In this document: positions 60,968-64,000 of the stretch, one piece after another
Layout: every line of letters begins with the position of its first letter
Position numbering within the stretch: position 1 is the stretch's first letter
Position numbers and translations under genes: made by a program
The notes under the pieces: generated by a model
Seen by the model: only the letters and a program-made list of their open reading frames with translations
Databases searched by the model: none
Told to the model about the DNA's origin: nothing
From: JAJDYQ01 sp965214035
GTDB lineage: Bacteria; Pseudomonadota; Gammaproteobacteria; JAJDYQ01
DNA: 64,000 nt
Direction: 5' to 3'
Assembly (NCBI GenBank): GCA_965214035.1
Contig: OZ243932.1
Span: forward strand, 2,294,001-2,358,000

Positions 60968-61597
60968 ATGCTGCTGCGGCTGCTCCTGATGCTGCTCCTG
61001 ATGCTGCCACTGTCAGCCTGCCAGTGGCCGTTTGCAGTCAGGCCGGGCGAGGCATCCCTGACTCAGCCAATGGACTGGCAACAACGCCGCCTGCAACTCC
61101 GGCAACGGTCGGTCTGGCGCGTGCACGGGCGCGTCGCCGTACAGACAGAAGATGAAGCGTGGAGTGCGACAATCCGTTGGACACAGACCGGCGCACAGTA
61201 CGAAATGGCAATTTACGGGCCACTGGGTGGCACGATACTTCATATAAAAGGAACGGACAACCGCATCACACTGACCACCGAACAGGGCGAAAAATATACC
61301 GGCACCGACGCACAGCGACTGATCAAACGACATGCAGGCTGGAACGTACCACTGGACGGACTGCGCTACTGGCTGCTTGCCCTGCCGCAACCGGGCCGCT
61401 CGCAGTGGCAGCGGTACGACGACGATGGCCGGCTCAAGGAACTGCACCAGTCCGGCTGGCGCATCCGCTACCGCAGCTACCGGCCGATCAGCGGCATGGA
61501 CATGCCGGAAAAAATCGACATCAAAAACGAACAACTGACCGTCAGGCTCATTGTCAGGGACTGGCTGCTGGGAGACATCGGGCAGGTCGCGTTATGA
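60968..61597 (+). CDS. lolB: Outer-membrane lipoprotein insertase LolB
   Basis: ATG 60968 starts a 209-residue lipoprotein with lipobox LPLSAC (Cys18). The LolB fold follows: WRVHGRVAVQ, then SATIRWTQTGAQYEMAIYG, then LRYWLLALPQPG. LolB receives lipoproteins from LolA and inserts them in the outer membrane. Its stop overlaps the ispE start (ATGA), as in other gammaproteobacteria. The residue before the lipid Cys and the charged N-terminus are typical. Confidence 0.93.
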   Translation: MLLRLLLMLLLMLPLSACQWPFAVRPGEASLTQPMDWQQRRLQLRQRSVWRVHGRVAVQTEDEAWSATIRWTQTGAQYEMAIYGPLGGTILHIKGTDNRITLTTEQGEKYTGTDAQRLIKRHAGWNVPLDGLRYWLLALPQPGRSQWQRYDDDGRLKELHQSGWRIRYRSYRPISGMDMPEKIDIKNEQLTVRLIVRDWLLGDIGQVAL

Positions 61598-62490
61598 AAC
61601 AGGGCGACGGACTGCTGTGGCCGGCACCGGCCAAACTGAACCTCTTTCTGCACATCACCGGTCGCCGGCCGGACGGATACCACACACTCCAGACAGCCTT
61701 TCAGTTCATAGACATATTTGATCACCTCAGACTGACAGCGAGGGCGGACGGTCGCATCCAGTGTCGGCACCGCCACCGTGATATTCCGCGGCAGCGGGAT
61801 TTGACCATCAAGGCAGCGCACCTGCTGCAACAACACACCGGTACGCGGCAGGGAGCGGACATAGAACTGATCAAACGCCTGCCAGCCGGAGCGGGAATAG
61901 GCGGCGGCAGCTCGGATGCCGCGACAGTGCTGACCATACTCAACCGGTTATGGGAAACCGGCTTGACAGACAGACAACTGGCCGAACTGGGCATACAACT
62001 GGGAGCCGACGTACCGGTCTTTATCTACGGACAGGCCTGCTGGGCGGAAGGGATAGGTGAAACCCTCACGCCCATCGACCTGCCGGAACCGGTCTATCTG
62101 CTGATATGTCCGCCGGTATCGGTATCAACGGCCCGGATTTTTGCATCAGAGGAATTGACACGCAACACGCCACCCGTCACAATCGCCGACTTTCTTGCCG
62201 GTCAGGTGGGCAATGACTGCGAACCGGTGGTGCGCAGGCAGGTGCCGGCGGTGGATGAAGCGATGCGATGGCTGGCCCGCTACGGGCAAGCCAGACTGAC
62301 CGGCACAGGCGCCTGCATTTTTGCGGAATTTGCATCCGCACAGGCAGCCGGCAATGTTGCAGCCCGATGTCCACGCGGCTGGCAGAGCCATATATGTCGC
62401 GGTCACAATTGCTCGCCGCTGCACCGGATGCTCAACCGGACCCAAATAGAGCAGGGCATGGAAATCCTGCCGGAGACAGGATTTCGATAA
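61594..62490 (+). CDS. ispE: 4-diphosphocytidyl-2-C-methyl-D-erythritol kinase
   Basis: The 298 residues match IspE, the ATP-dependent kinase of the non-mevalonate isoprenoid pathway. Marks are WPAPAKLNLFLHITGRRPDGYH at the start, the GHMP phosphate loop PAGAGIGGGSSDAAT, and LTGTGACIF near the C-terminus. It begins within the lolB stop codon and ends 4 bases before tRNA-Gln. The ispH product of the same pathway is encoded at 1.1 kb. Confidence 0.97.
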   Translation: MKQGDGLLWPAPAKLNLFLHITGRRPDGYHTLQTAFQFIDIFDHLRLTARADGRIQCRHRHRDIPRQRDLTIKAAHLLQQHTGTRQGADIELIKRLPAGAGIGGGSSDAATVLTILNRLWETGLTDRQLAELGIQLGADVPVFIYGQACWAEGIGETLTPIDLPEPVYLLICPPVSVSTARIFASEELTRNTPPVTIADFLAGQVGNDCEPVVRRQVPAVDEAMRWLARYGQARLTGTGACIFAEFASAQAAGNVAARCPRGWQSHICRGHNCSPLHRMLNRTQIEQGMEILPETGFR

Positions 62491-62494
62491 CAGT

Positions 62495-62569
62495 TGGGCC
62501 GTCGCCAAGCGGTAAGGCACCGGGTTTTGATCCCGGCATTCGCAGGTTCGAATCCTGCCGGCCCAGCCA
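62495..62569 (+). tRNA. tRNA-Gln (anticodon TTG)
   Basis: The 75 bases form a cloverleaf: acceptor TGGGCCG pairs with CGGCCCA, D arm GCCAAGCGGTAAGGC, anticodon loop TTTTGAT with TTG, T arm GCAGGTTCGAATCCTGC, discriminator G and encoded CCA. It sits between ispE and prs with almost no spacing, so it is processed from the operon transcript. Confidence 0.97.
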
Positions 62570-62601
62570 TTACCTCTGCAAAACAACGATGGAATGCCGA
62601 G

Positions 62602-63558
62602 ATGTCTATTCACAAAATGATGCTTTTTACGGGTAATGCCAACCCCGGGCTGGCCGCCGACATAGCGGCTCACCTGATGCTGAAGCTGGGACAGGCGCAG
62701 GTCAACAAATTTTCAGACGGCGAGATAGACGTGGAAATTGAAGAAAACGTCCGTGGTCAGGATGTCTTCGTGATTCAGCCGACCTGTGCCCCGACCAATG
62801 ACAACATCATGGAACTCATGGTGATGATTGACGCCCTGCGTCGTGCCTCGGCCATGCGGATTACGGCGGTCATTCCCTACTTTGGCTATGCCCGTCAGGA
62901 CCGTCGTCCGCGATCCGCCCGCGTACCGATCACGGCCAAGGTGATTGCCAACATGCTGGCCAGTGTCAGGGTGGATCGGGTGCTGACTGTTGACCTGCAT
63001 GCCGACCAGATCCAGGGTTTCTTTGACATGCCGGTTGACAATGTTTATGCCTCACCGATCCTGCTGGGTGACGTATGGCGCCAGCGCCACCCGGACCTGA
63101 TGGTCGTATCGCCGGATGTCGGTGGAGTGGTACGGGCGCGCGCCTTGGCCAAGCGGCTGGACGAAGCAGACCTGGCGATCATTGACAAACGCCGTCCCAG
63201 GGCCAACGTATCCAGAGTGATGAACATCATTGGTGACGTAGCGGGGCGCACCTGCATCATCATTGACGATCTGGTGGACACCGCCGGCACTCTCTGTGAA
63301 GCGGCCGTGGCACTGAAAGAACACAAGGCGAAAAAAGTCGTCGCCTACTGCACCCATGCCGTACTGTCAGGCGCGGCGGTAAAATGCCTGCAGGCCGACG
63401 CTCAACTGGACGAACTGGTCGTGACCGATACCATCCCGCTATCAGCACAGGCAGCCGCCATCAGCACCATTCGTCAGGTCAGCATTGCGCAAGTGCTGGC
63501 TGAAACCATGCGTCGCATTCACGACGAAGAATCCGTCAGCTCACTGTTCATGGACTGA
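62602..63558 (+). CDS. prs: Ribose-phosphate pyrophosphokinase
   Basis: ATG 62602 gives 318 residues of the class I PRPP synthase: MLFTGNANPGLAADIA, the flexible catalytic loop near PYFGYARQDRRPRS, DLHADQIQGFFDMPVDN and the PRPP loop IIDDLVDTAGTL. It makes PRPP for nucleotides, histidine and tryptophan. The open frame extends back across the tRNA, but family similarity starts at this ATG. The position after ispE and tRNA-Gln is classical for gammaproteobacteria. rplY (ctc), usually next, is absent here. Confidence 0.97.
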   Translation: MSIHKMMLFTGNANPGLAADIAAHLMLKLGQAQVNKFSDGEIDVEIEENVRGQDVFVIQPTCAPTNDNIMELMVMIDALRRASAMRITAVIPYFGYARQDRRPRSARVPITAKVIANMLASVRVDRVLTVDLHADQIQGFFDMPVDNVYASPILLGDVWRQRHPDLMVVSPDVGGVVRARALAKRLDEADLAIIDKRRPRANVSRVMNIIGDVAGRTCIIIDDLVDTAGTLCEAAVALKEHKAKKVVAYCTHAVLSGAAVKCLQADAQLDELVVTDTIPLSAQAAAISTIRQVSIAQVLAETMRRIHDEESVSSLFMD

Positions 63559-63922
63559 AAGCCGCTGGTCGGGCACCGACACAAAATGCTGCAACTGTGA
63601 CGGGGATCGCATAAAATAAACTGGACAGGCCGTCCGGCAGCCGTTACGATGTCCGGCAAACCCTGTTGTACAATGTTCCGGCGGGGCAGGCAGACCGATG
63701 ACAACCGCTCGGCAGGCAGCAACCCGAGCTGTTTCCGACCGAGGGCTATCGGCTGCCGACCAACGGGTTTGCTAAACGATGGATGCTCTGCTAAAATAAA
63801 ATCAGAACATTCGGTAAAGGTTAAGTCTGCCGCTTGCGGCAGCTACCGGTTCTGGCCCTGGAGGCGGGGCCACAATACAGTGAGACACAATTTTGACAGA
63901 CTTGAAGAAGACGGAGGCAGCG
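63559..63922. other. Gap downstream of prs with promoter-like elements
   Basis: This 364-base gap holds no supported gene. A promoter candidate lies at 63769-63797. A hairpin CTGCCG-CTTG-CGGCAG spans 63827-63842, and a GGAGG ribosome site (63913-63917) precedes the last partial gene. Confidence 0.55.
63769..63797 (+). promoter_or_regulatory. Sigma-70-type promoter candidate for the last gene
   Basis: TTGCTA at 63769-63774 and TAAAAT at 63792-63797 are separated by 17 bases. The leader to the ATG at 63923 would be about 120 bases and contains the hairpin at 63827-63842. Confidence 0.5.
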
Positions 63923-64000
63923 ATGCACCAAATATGGATAGCCATTAAAACGACCGCAGCAGACATGCTGCGGAATCTGGCAACACCGACCGTGCGCAAT
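63923..64000 (+). CDS. 5' end of an unidentified gene, cut by window edge
   Basis: ATG 63923 follows GGAGG with 5 bases spacing. The frame is open to the end of the window for 26 residues (MHQIWIAIKTTAADMLRNLA and on). No family can be named from so few residues. The good ribosome site and the upstream promoter-like boxes support a real start. Confidence 0.5.
   Translation, partial: MHQIWIAIKTTAADMLRNLATPTVRN

Noticed and set aside
62494..62601. N-terminal extension of Prs across tRNA-Gln
   Set aside because: The tRNA is complete and Prs similarity begins only at the ATG at 62602.

Overview
The window reads as gammaproteobacterial chromosome. Conserved housekeeping blocks include hemA-prfA, a TPR lipoprotein gene with lolB, ispE, tRNA-Gln and prs, aceE-aceF-lpdA, ispH-thiO, trxA-rho, acnB and pntAB. 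Species cannot be fixed from the sequence alone. Gene density is high, ATGA overlaps are frequent, and base composition looks balanced except for an AT-rich island near 41.9-44.7 kb.

Layout. 0-3.3 kb: end of an FmdB-type gene, a short-chain dehydrogenase, ispH-thiO and tRNA-Thr. 3.5-15.5 kb: a vWA-FHA membrane protein, a porin with its own terminator, then an eight-gene co-directional cluster. That cluster encodes a secreted protein, a lipoprotein, a one-helix TPR-like protein, a PEGA-SUMF1 protein, a small duplicated membrane protein, an ExbB/TolQ-type channel and two vWA proteins whose N-terminal helix resembles ExbD. 15.7-30.4 kb: rho, trxA, a sulfotransferase, an outer-membrane barrel remnant, a Ser/Thr kinase with a cyclic-nucleotide domain coupled to a GlcG/HbpS-like secreted protein, acnB, copper delivery genes (PCuAC and SCO), a membrane protein with a nuclease-like core, an N-acetylglutaminylglutamine-type amidotransferase, grxD and rnt. 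30.4-39.1 kb: pyruvate dehydrogenase operon, a SulP transporter and a HAD hydrolase.

39-50 kb is an accessory region built from cassettes separated by repeats. Fragments of the HAD gene 5' end recur three times, two of them joined to remnants of an IS256-family transposase, and a further short repeat lies at 49.5 kb. Between them sit (i) two adjacent PD-(D/E)XK-like proteins, (ii) a Zorya-like operon with its HNH nuclease gene between the motor genes, and (iii) a collagen cassette: a long collagen-like protein with a YadA-type outer-membrane anchor, two prolyl-4-hydroxylase-like 2OG-Fe(II) oxygenases and a SecB-like export chaperone, all on the minus strand. A frameshifted TauE/SafE gene closes the region. 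50.5-64 kb is core genome again.

Two candidates for undescribed systems stand out. The first is the collagen, hydroxylase and SecB cassette, in which substrate, modifying enzymes and export factor are encoded together. The second is the proton-channel, vWA, SUMF1 and PEGA envelope cluster, which looks like a proton-motive-force-driven complex with possible FHA/kinase input. Both functions are inferred from domain content and gene order.
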